Origin: an uncultured Lachnospiraceae bacterium
Lineage (GTDB): Bacteria > Bacillota > Clostridia > Lachnospirales > Lachnospiraceae
Direction: 5' to 3'
Assembly (NCBI GenBank): GCA_944377385.1
Contig: CALWET010000007.1
Coordinates: 1 to 44,305 of the forward strand
Length of the DNA: 44,305 bases
Below are positions 16,778-24,582 of the stretch, in pieces (the first letter of the stretch is position 1; each line of letters begins with the position of its first letter). Both the position numbers and the translations under genes were made by a program. Below the pieces are notes generated by a model. That model was not told where the DNA came from. It was given only the letters and a program-made list of their open reading frames with translations, and did no database searches.

Positions 16778-17997
16778 CAGAATGTCATCTCCGATACGAT
16801 CTCAGTTTTTGTAGCCGGGTAAAAATCTCCAAAGCCCATATCCCTGAGCCTGACCTCCATGCTGTCCTTGGATCTGAGTCTCAGATCAAGTCCTACTCTA
16901 GTACATCTGTCCGGCCTCTCGGGAAGCTTTTCAAGGCTTATGCTTTTTTCCTCTCTGCTTTTATACCTGTCAGCAGGCAGGATGCAGAGCTCTATCTCCT
17001 TTTGCCTGTGTGGTATGAACTCGACATGTGCATGATACCCGTACCAGCTTGTGCCGGCACTGACCAGTATCAGCCTGTTTGTCCTTCCCTCCACCATGAC
17101 ATCCAAGCTGATCTCAGCCGGGATCCTGGTATCGCAAAGGAGCATGTATCCATTGAGCCTCTCTGAGCCGTTTCCGGCCATATAAGCCTCTGCTCCCCTT
17201 GCAAAGATCCCATCCTCATAAATAACTCTTCGCCTTCTGCATATGAATTCCTTGAATTCACCTGCCCACTGCGTATCCTCAAAGCCCTTTCCTGTCAGAA
17301 ATACTGAGGAATATATCTTTTTTTCCATCAGCTTTCTGGCTGTCTCGGCGATTATATGGTCAGCCAGCTTCTGCCCCGATTCATTTTTCAGCACATCTAT
17401 ATGAAATGCCTCTTCCAGGTCAGTGGAATCGCATACCAGGCTCGGCCTGCTCATGCCCCTGATCACCCTGAATTCATGATAGGTAAAGGCTTCCTCGGAA
17501 AGGTCAAAAACAGCCACCATATTATTGTAGAGCTCCTTTTCCTTGCCCATTATATAATGGATAAAGGCCTCTGAGTGGCTTATGATGCTGAAGCTGCCTT
17601 TTCGTATGCCCAGTCTTTCCACTGAAGAGCTTATGCCGTCCATAACTGAGGGCTCCGGGTCATGTACTGCGATACACAGCTCTACATCCTCAAGCCTGCC
17701 TATTCCCTTTAAAGATGCCGTAAGCAGGCTGTGCAGGAATTCAGCACACAGCTCCTCTGCCGTATAGGTCCTGCCGCTTACGGTGGACCTCCCATCCTTT
17801 CTGATAAGGGAGACCAGCTTGTCAGTTATCACTCCCTTGCCGGAAAGAGCCATACGGTAGGCCTCTTCTCCTATATACCAGCTTTCCTTTTTCTTGTCCC
17901 TGCATATGACTGAAGGGTATATCCTGGCCCTTTCATCCCCATTGATAAAGACAATGGAATAATCATCACAAAGATCCAATCCTACTGACAGTCCCAT
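16777..17997 (-). CDS. Hsp70/actin-fold protein, DUF5716-like
   Basis: About 406 residues, ATG at 17995-17997 preceded by AAGGA; a TTG-initiated frame to 18018 is less likely. Hsp70 landmarks are visible in order: phosphate-1-like strand (GLSVGLDLCDDYSIVF, about 2-17), PSVICR ... WYIGEEAYRMAL (like Hsp70 PSVV...VGEEAK), phosphate-2-like VAVFDLSEEAFTYHEF (about 160-175), adenosine-motif-like SSVFLTGKGFEDTQW, and GIFARGAEAYMAG. After about residue 285 a beta-rich region (IELCILPADRYKSREEKSISLEKLPERP ... VGLDLRLRSKDSMEVRLRD) resembles the Hsp70 substrate-binding beta domain. The glycine-rich loops are altered (CDD, SEEA), so ATP hydrolysis is doubtful. I recognise it as DUF5716; function unknown. 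Confidence 0.8.
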   Translation of the reverse strand: MGLSVGLDLCDDYSIVFINGDERARIYPSVICRDKKKESWYIGEEAYRMALSGKGVITDKLVSLIRKDGRSTVSGRTYTAEELCAEFLHSLLTASLKGIGRLEDVELCIAVHDPEPSVMDGISSSVERLGIRKGSFSIISHSEAFIHYIMGKEKELYNNMVAVFDLSEEAFTYHEFRVIRGMSRPSLVCDSTDLEEAFHIDVLKNESGQKLADHIIAETARKLMEKKIYSSVFLTGKGFEDTQWAGEFKEFICRRRRVIYEDGIFARGAEAYMAGNGSERLNGYMLLCDTRIPAEISLDVMVEGRTNRLILVSAGTSWYGYHAHVEFIPHRQKEIELCILPADRYKSREEKSISLEKLPERPDRCTRVGLDLRLRSKDSMEVRLRDMGFGDFYPATKTEIVSEMTF

Positions 17998-18001
17998 GTT
18001 A

Positions 18002-20464
18002 TCATTCCTTAATATCAAACAAACCCTTTCGCATGCCGTCCATCAGATGATACTCTCTCAGGTCTGCAAAAAGCTCGTCAAGCCTCGCTTCTTTGAGCTC
18101 CTTTGTCATCTTGTCCAGCATCGCATATCTGTCACGTTCCCTGCTGTGGAGCTTCCTTACACTGATGCTTCCCTCCTGCACCGGTTTTTCCGACAGTCTG
18201 TCATCATATATCATGTAATGCAGCTCGTCCTCCACAAAAAGTATGGTACTGGCAACATATATGCCGCCATATATCCTTACCATCTCCTCTCTGTGGAAAT
18301 CCTGATCCTCCGGAGATATACGGATATAAAGCCTTGGCTTTGATTCTCTGTCCCCGTGATATTCGATATAATATCTTTCGCAGATCTCCTTGGGTATGGC
18401 TATCTTTTTCTTGAGGGCCTTGGTATACCTGAATATGAGCCCTCTTTCTATAAGTATATCCACAAGCTTTTGGCAAAGCTCTGTCTCGTCCTGAAGGAGC
18501 TCCTCTTTTTCCCCGTAATGCCTGGTCAGTGCCAGAAGATATATATCCGGCAGCTTTTCAGGGTCCTCCGCAGAGCTGACATATGCGTAAAGTATATCAA
18601 AGAAGGAAGAGCTGAGGCTGTCATCCTCCTTTTCAAAATATTCATCACATCTCACCGTCAGATATGCGCAGACGATGTTTTCCTTCTGCTCGCAGCTTCG
18701 CATGTATATGTCAAAGCTTTCGTCCAGATGTCTGCTGTCAGATGAAAAAAGCTTGGTGGTGATCACCTTTTCAGGCAGATCGTAGACCTTATAGCCCCTG
18801 CTGTCTGCTGCTTTTGCGATCTCGTACATCTTTTCTGAGGGGCCTTCATAATTTGCAGCAAGAAACTCCACGAGCTCTCTTTGATCCTCTCCTCCATCAA
18901 AGGCCCGCAGGCAGGCATCCGTAAAAAATCCGTCTAGTTCACCGTTTATAACCGGTATGTCCTCGGCCATGATAAGTGCCAGGACAAGCCTTGCAAGCTC
19001 CCCATCCTCAGCCATCTCCAGACCGTATCTTCTGAGGCAAAGATAGGCCTCCTCATAAAATCCGTCCCTGATGAATGCGGAAAACAGCTTTTTCCTTATG
19101 TCATCTCCATACTCATCCGGCATGATGTCCCTGAATACTGAAGATCCCCCGTCATGGGAGCAAAGCTCTGATATGATCTGCTCTCTGAAGCTCCTGGAAA
19201 GCCTGAGCTTTCTAAAGGCTTCCGTAAGTATCTCTGCTTCCGTGTCATTGGTCACGCCGTTTTTTATAACATTCCTTGCCGCTGCAAGTTTGAGCATGGG
19301 ATGGTCGGGATATATCTCAAAGCATCTCTTCAGCAGATCAGGCCTCTGGAGCATGGCCCTGTCCTCAAAGCTCCCGCAATCACATTCCCTGAGCCTGTCA
19401 TCAAGGAAGGAGAGCCCTGTATCCTCAAAATACAGAGGTACATACGCGGTACCCCCTCTGAGAGTATAGCTTTCCTCGTAATCAAGCTCCGGAAAATGCA
19501 GCTTTATATAGGCTGCCCTCCTGTCTCCAACGCTTATCCGATGACTCTTCAGTATATCCGGAAGCACCATGGCCGCTCTCTTGTCTATCATATTCGGAAA
19601 GAGCATATGATCATATATAACGGCCAGGTCCTCATCTATATGCCTTTCAAACAAGGCGTCCATGGCATAATCCCTTATCTGAGGCTCATAGGCTGCATAC
19701 AGCTCTGAATCCATATCCTGATGCAGCAGTATGTTTCTATACAGCACTGCCTTTTTGGCCGGTTCCAGGGAATTGTCATAGGAAAAATATATGAGTACGC
19801 TCTTTGGCATCTCCTCGTCGCAGCCCTCGGGATAGGAATATATGTAATATTCGTAAAGCTTAGTAAGCTCTATGTCTCTTATCACAGCCTCCCTGTATAT
19901 ACGAAAGGCCGACGGAAGGCTGATATCCGCTCCTATAAGCAGTCCGCAGAGCTCGGAAAGGAGCTCGTCATCCTCCGGCAGACTGTCAGCAATATCTGAA
20001 AGTGCAGTATCGAGCTCTCTTTGATCTGAATCAAAGACATCTGAAGCATGGTCATCAGCCTCATCCTCAGAAAGCTCGTTGCCGGAAAGCAGCTCCTCCG
20101 GCATATTTATCTCAGCCTCAGCTGAAAGCAATTCAAAATCATAGGCTATGTCATGCTCTCCGGCATTCGTGATCAGCTTTATGGAGCCTGACAGCCTTTC
20201 ATCCTCTCCAAGAAAGGACGTATCCACATAAAACACCACGTGGCAACGCCGTCCCATAAAGGCCCTTGTCTCAAGATGTATCCTCGGATCATCAGAATAG
20301 GCAAGTCCCTTTATCCTGAATGTATCCTCAGAGTCGATGATCAGATCATATTTTCTTTTAGCTCCGGCCGGTATCCGGTCGCTGAAACTGTTCGGCATAA
20401 AGCTTAATCTGCCGACATTTCTGTCTAAAATACCTCTGGCCAGTCTGTTGATTTTTTCACGCAT
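18002..20464 (-). CDS. Large uncharacterised protein, DUF5717-like
   Basis: 820-residue protein, first gene of the cassette. The N-terminal part (about 1-120) is predicted beta-rich and Ig-like (DRIPAGAKRKYDLIIDSEDTFRIKGLAYSDDP ... GSIKLITNAGEHDIAYDFEL). An acidic linker follows (EDEADDHASDVFDSDQRELD). The long middle (about 165-680) is helical and repeat-like, with TPR/HAT-like segments such as REAVIRDIELTKLYEYYIYSYP. The C-terminal part (about 700-820) is beta-rich then helical (LYIRISPEDQDFHREEMVRIYGGIYVASTILFVEDELHYMIYD). There is no signal peptide. Its stop lies 4 nt before the DUF5716-like ATG and supplies that gene's ribosome binding site. The DUF5717 assignment is from memory of the family; function unknown. 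Confidence 0.78.
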   Translation of the reverse strand: MREKINRLARGILDRNVGRLSFMPNSFSDRIPAGAKRKYDLIIDSEDTFRIKGLAYSDDPRIHLETRAFMGRRCHVVFYVDTSFLGEDERLSGSIKLITNAGEHDIAYDFELLSAEAEINMPEELLSGNELSEDEADDHASDVFDSDQRELDTALSDIADSLPEDDELLSELCGLLIGADISLPSAFRIYREAVIRDIELTKLYEYYIYSYPEGCDEEMPKSVLIYFSYDNSLEPAKKAVLYRNILLHQDMDSELYAAYEPQIRDYAMDALFERHIDEDLAVIYDHMLFPNMIDKRAAMVLPDILKSHRISVGDRRAAYIKLHFPELDYEESYTLRGGTAYVPLYFEDTGLSFLDDRLRECDCGSFEDRAMLQRPDLLKRCFEIYPDHPMLKLAAARNVIKNGVTNDTEAEILTEAFRKLRLSRSFREQIISELCSHDGGSSVFRDIMPDEYGDDIRKKLFSAFIRDGFYEEAYLCLRRYGLEMAEDGELARLVLALIMAEDIPVINGELDGFFTDACLRAFDGGEDQRELVEFLAANYEGPSEKMYEIAKAADSRGYKVYDLPEKVITTKLFSSDSRHLDESFDIYMRSCEQKENIVCAYLTVRCDEYFEKEDDSLSSSFFDILYAYVSSAEDPEKLPDIYLLALTRHYGEKEELLQDETELCQKLVDILIERGLIFRYTKALKKKIAIPKEICERYYIEYHGDRESKPRLYIRISPEDQDFHREEMVRIYGGIYVASTILFVEDELHYMIYDDRLSEKPVQEGSISVRKLHSRERDRYAMLDKMTKELKEARLDELFADLREYHLMDGMRKGLFDIKE

Positions 20465-20505
20465 CTTTATTCACCGCATCTTCCTGCTGCATACAAAGCT
20501 GTTTT

Positions 20506-20514
20506 ATTTTACCA
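20506..20514 (-). promoter_or_regulatory. Predicted extended -10 promoter for the DUF5717 cassette
   Basis: On minus the element TGGTAAAAT (hexamer TAAAAT at 20506-20511, TG at 20513-20514) lies 42 nt upstream of the DUF5717 start. No good -35 is seen 16-18 nt further up, so it would rely on the extended -10. Confidence 0.4.
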
Positions 20515-20577
20515 TATTTTAAAACTCATAGCTACCTTCATATACATATAAATAGAATAAAGCATATTCATGCAAAT

Positions 20578-20627
20578 ATTATAAAGACGCCTTTAAGATC
20601 CCTTATCTTAAAAGACGCCTTTATAAT
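20578..20627 (-). terminator. Long hairpin downstream of the HAD phosphatase gene, with internal 13-bp direct repeats
   Basis: The arms 20578-20599 and 20605-20627 pair over about 20 bp with two mismatches and one bulge. On minus the hairpin is followed by ATATTT-rich sequence, so it probably terminates the HAD gene. Each arm contains the identical 13-mer AAAGACGCCTTTA (20583-20595 and 20611-20623), itself nearly palindromic, so alternative small hairpins are possible. Confidence 0.6.
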
Positions 20628-20673
20628 ATGAACAGCACGGACCATAAGTCCTGCATTATACTTATATGTGATT

Positions 20674-21348
20674 TTATGACTCTATGATATATCTCTCTAC
20701 ATCCTTGGGGTCCTTGGCCAGATAATCCGCCCCTGCTGACAGCAGTTCCTCTCCGCTTCCGTATCCGTACAGCACTCCCACCGTCTGAAGTCCGAATTTC
20801 TTTGCCGAGCTTATATCATAAGCCCTGTCCCCTATCATAACTGCTTTTTCCGGATCCTTTATGTCGTTTGACTCCAGGATATACCTGATCACGTCCTCCT
20901 TGCTGCTGCGCCCGCCGTCAGGAGCCTGCACACTGGCGTAATCATGAGTCGTTCCCGCAATGAAGCACAGATAGGCTGACATCTCAAAGCGATCCGCTAT
21001 CTTCAATGCCAGACGCTCCGGCTTTGCCGTGGCTATCATCAGCTTTTTATCATGAGCATAAAGGGTATGCAGCATATCAATGATACCCTCATAGGGTCTA
21101 TTTTCATACATCCCCCGCTCATCATAATACTCACGGAAAAGTTTAATGGCACGGTCACATTCCTCAGCAGACATACCATAAGTATCCATATAGGTATGTC
21201 TGAGGGGCGGCCCCACTGCCTCGTTGAATCTGTCAGCCTTGGGATCGACGCCCAGTTTCTTGAGGGAGTAGACCAGAGCATTTATTATACCCTCGCTGGA
21301 ATCGGTCAATGTACCGTCCAGATCGAAGAGTATGTATCTTTTTTCCAT
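20674..21348 (-). CDS. HAD-superfamily hydrolase, phosphoglycolate phosphatase-like
   Basis: Cytoplasmic phosphatase of 224 residues, substrate not determinable. HAD motif I is FDLDGTLTDS (residues 8-17, nucleophile Asp8, acid Asp10), motif II is the Thr in MIATAKP (near 103), motif III Lys is in the region SSKEDV, and motif IV is VMIGDRAYDISSA (near 168). The helical cap lies between motifs I and II, so it is a subclass I enzyme of the Gph/PpaX type. It is a single gene with its own promoter and a likely hairpin terminator. GGAGGGG precedes the ATG. Confidence 0.9.
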   Translation of the reverse strand: MEKRYILFDLDGTLTDSSEGIINALVYSLKKLGVDPKADRFNEAVGPPLRHTYMDTYGMSAEECDRAIKLFREYYDERGMYENRPYEGIIDMLHTLYAHDKKLMIATAKPERLALKIADRFEMSAYLCFIAGTTHDYASVQAPDGGRSSKEDVIRYILESNDIKDPEKAVMIGDRAYDISSAKKFGLQTVGVLYGYGSGEELLSAGADYLAKDPKDVERYIIES

Positions 21349-21391
21349 GTCCCCTCCAAATTTATGATCTCTGTCATATAAAGCTTATCTC

Positions 21392-21420
21392 AGTATAAGT
21401 CTAAATAAGGGATTTTTCAA
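21392..21420 (-). promoter_or_regulatory. Predicted sigma-A promoter for the HAD phosphatase gene
   Basis: Minus strand: -35 TTGAAA (21415-21420), exact 17-nt spacer, -10 TATACT (21392-21397), each five of six to consensus. It lies 44 nt upstream of the start codon. The -35 lies in one arm of a TTTTTCAA/TTGAAAAA inverted repeat (21413-21436). Confidence 0.7.
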
Positions 21421-21503
21421 TGTTTTTGTTGAAAAACACGGCAAAATCAACACAATCCTCGGGTTTTTACCCATAAATCCAGTCTGATCTTCCCACTTTT
21501 ACA

Positions 21504-22487
21504 CTAATTTGGAAAACTCTCATCATAGAGCTCAAAAAAATTGTCCACCGTGGAATCCATCCCGGAAAACAGATCCACATCCTCCCAGAAATCCTCTGCA
21601 AACCTTACGTTATGCTCATCCTTATAGCTTTGATATACTCCGGAAAAGGCCTCCGTATTTATGGCTGCCTCAAGTCTTTCCTTGCGCTGCCTCGTGGCCT
21701 CTTCGTCATAGCCGTTTGTGCACTTGAAGATATAGTACATGCTGCCGGTCTCTATGATATTGGATATCTCCCCTTCGTCCAGAGAAAATGCAGTATCCTC
21801 ATAAAGTCCCCCTATGGTGCCTCTTTCGAGCCTGAGAGTGATCTCGTCCGCCTCACTGTAACGGCTGGCCATGGTAGCGAAATCACTTCCGTCTATCTTG
21901 CAGAGCTTGAGTATGGCCAGAGCCTTTTTCAGCGAAGCCGTGGCTATCTGCTGCACTTCTATGACCTTTGCCTCCGAATCGCTTATGTCACTGTTGGCAC
22001 CCGCAGTCAATGTCCTGATCAGCTTGTCAGCCTGAAAATAATCCTCATATAAAAGCTGTATATCCTCCATGTCACAGCCTATAAGCTCCAGGTCCTCCTT
22101 GCTAAGCATGCCGTAATAGCTCTCACTCAGGGCCCTGATGCTGTCTCTTTCCTGGCTGTTTACGATTATCCCTCTCTCATCTGCAAGCATGCAAAGCAGC
22201 TTTACCTGCTCAAGGAAGGTCTTTACGTTTTCCGTCAGCTTTTCCTCAAAGCTTTGTCCCTCCTCATCCACGGTCAGGCTTAATATATCCTCAGTAAAGG
22301 CCGACTTATATCTGTTCCTTTCATTGACCAGGACTATCATGGCCTGGCTTTCCGTATAGCCCTCTATCTGTTCCGTCTTGTTTTCCAGCGGGATCCCCCT
22401 GCAGGCAGACATGGAAAATGACGATACAAGGAGTATCGCCATGATCCAGAATACTGAAAAAGTTTTTATATTCTTTGACCTTATCAA
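21504..22487 (-). CDS. PrsA-like peptidyl-prolyl isomerase lipoprotein
   Basis: Predicted extracytoplasmic foldase anchored in the outer leaflet of the membrane. The 327-residue product has a lipoprotein signal (FWIMAILLVSSFSMSAC, lipid-modified Cys near residue 29), an N-terminal SurA/PrsA-like helical chaperone region, and a parvulin-type rotamase region (about 190-270: FATMASRYSEADEITLRLERGTIGGLYEDTAFSLDEGEISNI ... YYIFKC). The start is TTG (22485-22487) supported by GAGGTGA upstream. It is the last gene of a glgA-PAP2-foldase run, with only 24 nt separating it from the PAP2 gene. The family is fairly sure; isomerase activity is unproven because the active-site pattern is divergent. Confidence 0.8.
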   Translation of the reverse strand: MIRSKNIKTFSVFWIMAILLVSSFSMSACRGIPLENKTEQIEGYTESQAMIVLVNERNRYKSAFTEDILSLTVDEEGQSFEEKLTENVKTFLEQVKLLCMLADERGIIVNSQERDSIRALSESYYGMLSKEDLELIGCDMEDIQLLYEDYFQADKLIRTLTAGANSDISDSEAKVIEVQQIATASLKKALAILKLCKIDGSDFATMASRYSEADEITLRLERGTIGGLYEDTAFSLDEGEISNIIETGSMYYIFKCTNGYDEEATRQRKERLEAAINTEAFSGVYQSYKDEHNVRFAEDFWEDVDLFSGMDSTVDNFFELYDESFPN

Positions 22488-22511
22488 TAAATCACCTCTT
22501 TGAAAGGAAGC

Positions 22512-22976
22512 TCAGGCATATAACGAAAACCACATGATGACCGAAACCAGTATGCCAAGCACGGCGCCTGCGGCCACCTGAAGGGGAGTATGTCCCACCA
22601 GCTCCTTCAGTTTTTGATCCAGGATCTCATCTTTCCAGGAAAAGGGATTGTCCCTAAGCAGGGCATTAAGCACCACTGCCTGCTTTCCTGTTTCCCTCCT
22701 GACCCCCGCAGCATCATACATGACTACCATGGCCAGGACAAAGGTCACTGAAAACTGAAAAGACGAGGCCCCATATTCCAAAAGCGCCATGGCGGCAAGG
22801 GCACATACTGTTGATGAGTGGGAGCTTGGCATGCCTCCTGAGCCCACCAGCCTCTCCGGATTGAAGGACCGATAAAGCACCAGATCCACGGCAGTCTTTA
22901 TAAGCTGTGCTATAAGCCATGCACAGCAAGCAGCCACCAATGTTTTATTTGAGATTATATCTGATATTAGATCCAT
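22512..22976 (-). CDS. Divergent PAP2 family membrane protein (YuiD-like)
   Basis: 154-residue membrane protein with about four hydrophobic helices. It carries the family's hallmark GGMPSSHSSTVCALA (about 47-61) and YDAAGVRRETGKQA (about 87-100), which correspond to the His/Arg phosphatase motifs of PAP2 enzymes in divergent order. The C-terminal segment GHTPLQVAAGAVLGILVS also matches. The family is known as DUF212 or divergent PAP2; the substrate is unknown, perhaps a lipid phosphate. It sits between glgA (32 nt upstream) and the PrsA-like gene. Confidence 0.88.
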   Translation of the reverse strand: MDLISDIISNKTLVAACCAWLIAQLIKTAVDLVLYRSFNPERLVGSGGMPSSHSSTVCALAAMALLEYGASSFQFSVTFVLAMVVMYDAAGVRRETGKQAVVLNALLRDNPFSWKDEILDQKLKELVGHTPLQVAAGAVLGILVSVIMWFSLYA

Positions 22977-23008
22977 TATCTGCTTCCCTGCATGTCAGCC
23001 TGTCGCCT

Positions 23009-24451
23009 TCAGCCCGCCAGCCAGTCATACAATTCCTGATATTTAAGGGCAGATGCATTCCAGGAAAAGTCTCTGTCCATGCCTCTGTCTATGATCTTGT
23101 TCCATTCCCTGCGCCTTCCGTAATATATGCTCTTTGCATAATTCACCACGGAAAGCATCTCATGAGCATTGTAGTTTGCAAAGGAAAAGCCTGTGCCTGT
23201 GGATTCATACTCATTGTAGGGCTCCACCGTATCCTTGAGTCCTCCTGTTTCCCTGACTATGGGAACAGTTCCATATCTCAGGGCTATAAGCTGTGACAAT
23301 CCGCAGGGCTCAAAAAGAGAAGGCATCAGATAGGCGTCGCAGGATGCATATATCCTGTGGGCCATATCATCTGAATAGTAGATCTGAGCCGATACCCTGT
23401 CTCCATACTTCCATGCGTAATGCCTGAACATATTTTCGTAGCGATCCTCGCCCGTGCCAAGGACCACCAGCTGTGTATCCTCACGACAGAGCTCGTCCAT
23501 GACGTACTGTATCAGATCAAGTCCCTTTTGATCCGTAAGCCTTGATACCATGCCTATCATAAACTTTCCGGTATCCGCCGAAAGACCCAGATCCCTCTGA
23601 AGCTGAAGCTTGTTATATGGCTTTTCCTTGCGGAAATTCCTCTTGTTGTAGCATTTCGTTATCCTGCTGTCTGTCTCAGGATCCCATTCCTTATAGTCGA
23701 TGCCGTTCACTATCCCTCTCAGGGCATTGGATCTTGCCCTGAGGAGCCCGTCAAGACCTTCGCCGTAAAATGGTGTTTTTATCTCCTCGGCATAGGTATT
23801 CGATACCGTTGTGACCGCATCGGCGTATACTATTCCGCCCTTTAACAGATTGCCGTTTTTATATGACTCCAGCTTGTCCGGGGTAAAGTAATAATCCGAA
23901 AGCTCTGAGAGGGCCCTGATGGTCTTTACGTCCCAAACTCCCTGGAACTTGAGATTATGTATGGTAAATACTGATTTTATCCCCCTGTAGAAATCCCCTC
24001 CAGCATAGGAATCATGCAGATATACCGGAACAAGCCCGGTCTGCCAGTCATGGCAGTGTATGATATCCGGCCTGAAGCCTATAAGGGGCAGGCTGTTTAG
24101 AGCTGCCTTTTGGAAAAAGCAAAACTTCTGTATGTCCCAGAGCCAGTCTCCATAAGGAGAATAGCCGGAAAAGTAATACTCGTTGTCGATAAAATAATAT
24201 GTGGTCCCGTCCACCTCTGCCTTTAATATGCCCACATATCTGTCCTGTCCAAGATACTGCATATAAAAATGCGTAACATATTCAAGGCGGTTTTTCAGTT
24301 CCTCCTTCATGCACTGGTATTTAGGTATCATGACCCTGCAGTCGAAATACCTTTTGTCCATGTACTTTGGCAGGGAGCCAGCTACATCAGCCAGTCCTCC
24401 TGTTTTTATGAATGGTACAGCCTCACTCGCCAACATTAAAATATTTTTCAT
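23009..24451 (-). CDS. glgA: Glycogen synthase (ADP-glucose starch synthase)
   Basis: GT5 glycosyltransferase that elongates alpha-1,4-glucan from ADP-glucose. The 480-residue length is typical. The ADP-glucose-binding KTGGLADVAGSLPK lies at about 17-30, HDWQTGLVPVYL near 134, and the C-terminal GT-B half has GMVSRLTDQKGLDLI (near 300) and the conserved FEPCGLSQLIALRYGTVPIVRETGGLKDTV (near 378-407). No glgB, glgC or glgP is adjacent, so the rest of the pathway lies elsewhere. It has its own predicted promoter. Confidence 0.96.
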   Translation of the reverse strand: MKNILMLASEAVPFIKTGGLADVAGSLPKYMDKRYFDCRVMIPKYQCMKEELKNRLEYVTHFYMQYLGQDRYVGILKAEVDGTTYYFIDNEYYFSGYSPYGDWLWDIQKFCFFQKAALNSLPLIGFRPDIIHCHDWQTGLVPVYLHDSYAGGDFYRGIKSVFTIHNLKFQGVWDVKTIRALSELSDYYFTPDKLESYKNGNLLKGGIVYADAVTTVSNTYAEEIKTPFYGEGLDGLLRARSNALRGIVNGIDYKEWDPETDSRITKCYNKRNFRKEKPYNKLQLQRDLGLSADTGKFMIGMVSRLTDQKGLDLIQYVMDELCREDTQLVVLGTGEDRYENMFRHYAWKYGDRVSAQIYYSDDMAHRIYASCDAYLMPSLFEPCGLSQLIALRYGTVPIVRETGGLKDTVEPYNEYESTGTGFSFANYNAHEMLSVVNYAKSIYYGRRREWNKIIDRGMDRDFSWNASALKYQELYDWLAG

Positions 24452-24504
24452 AACACACCCCTGTTCTGAATATGAAAAATCTTCCCTTGAACTAAGCTAA
24501 TTAA

Positions 24505-24533
24505 AGTATACCATAGAGAAGGTACTTTGTCTC
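24505..24533 (-). promoter_or_regulatory. Predicted promoter for glgA-PAP2-prsA-like
   Basis: Minus strand: -35 GAGACA (24528-24533), 17-nt spacer, extended -10 TGGTATACT with the hexamer TATACT at 24505-24510. It lies 54 nt upstream of glgA and within the 131-nt gap after recN, where no clear terminator is visible. Confidence 0.55.
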
Positions 24534-24582
24534 ATTTTGTTTTATCCCTGCAAAAGCTCAGACACCCTTGTATCGCAGCTCC

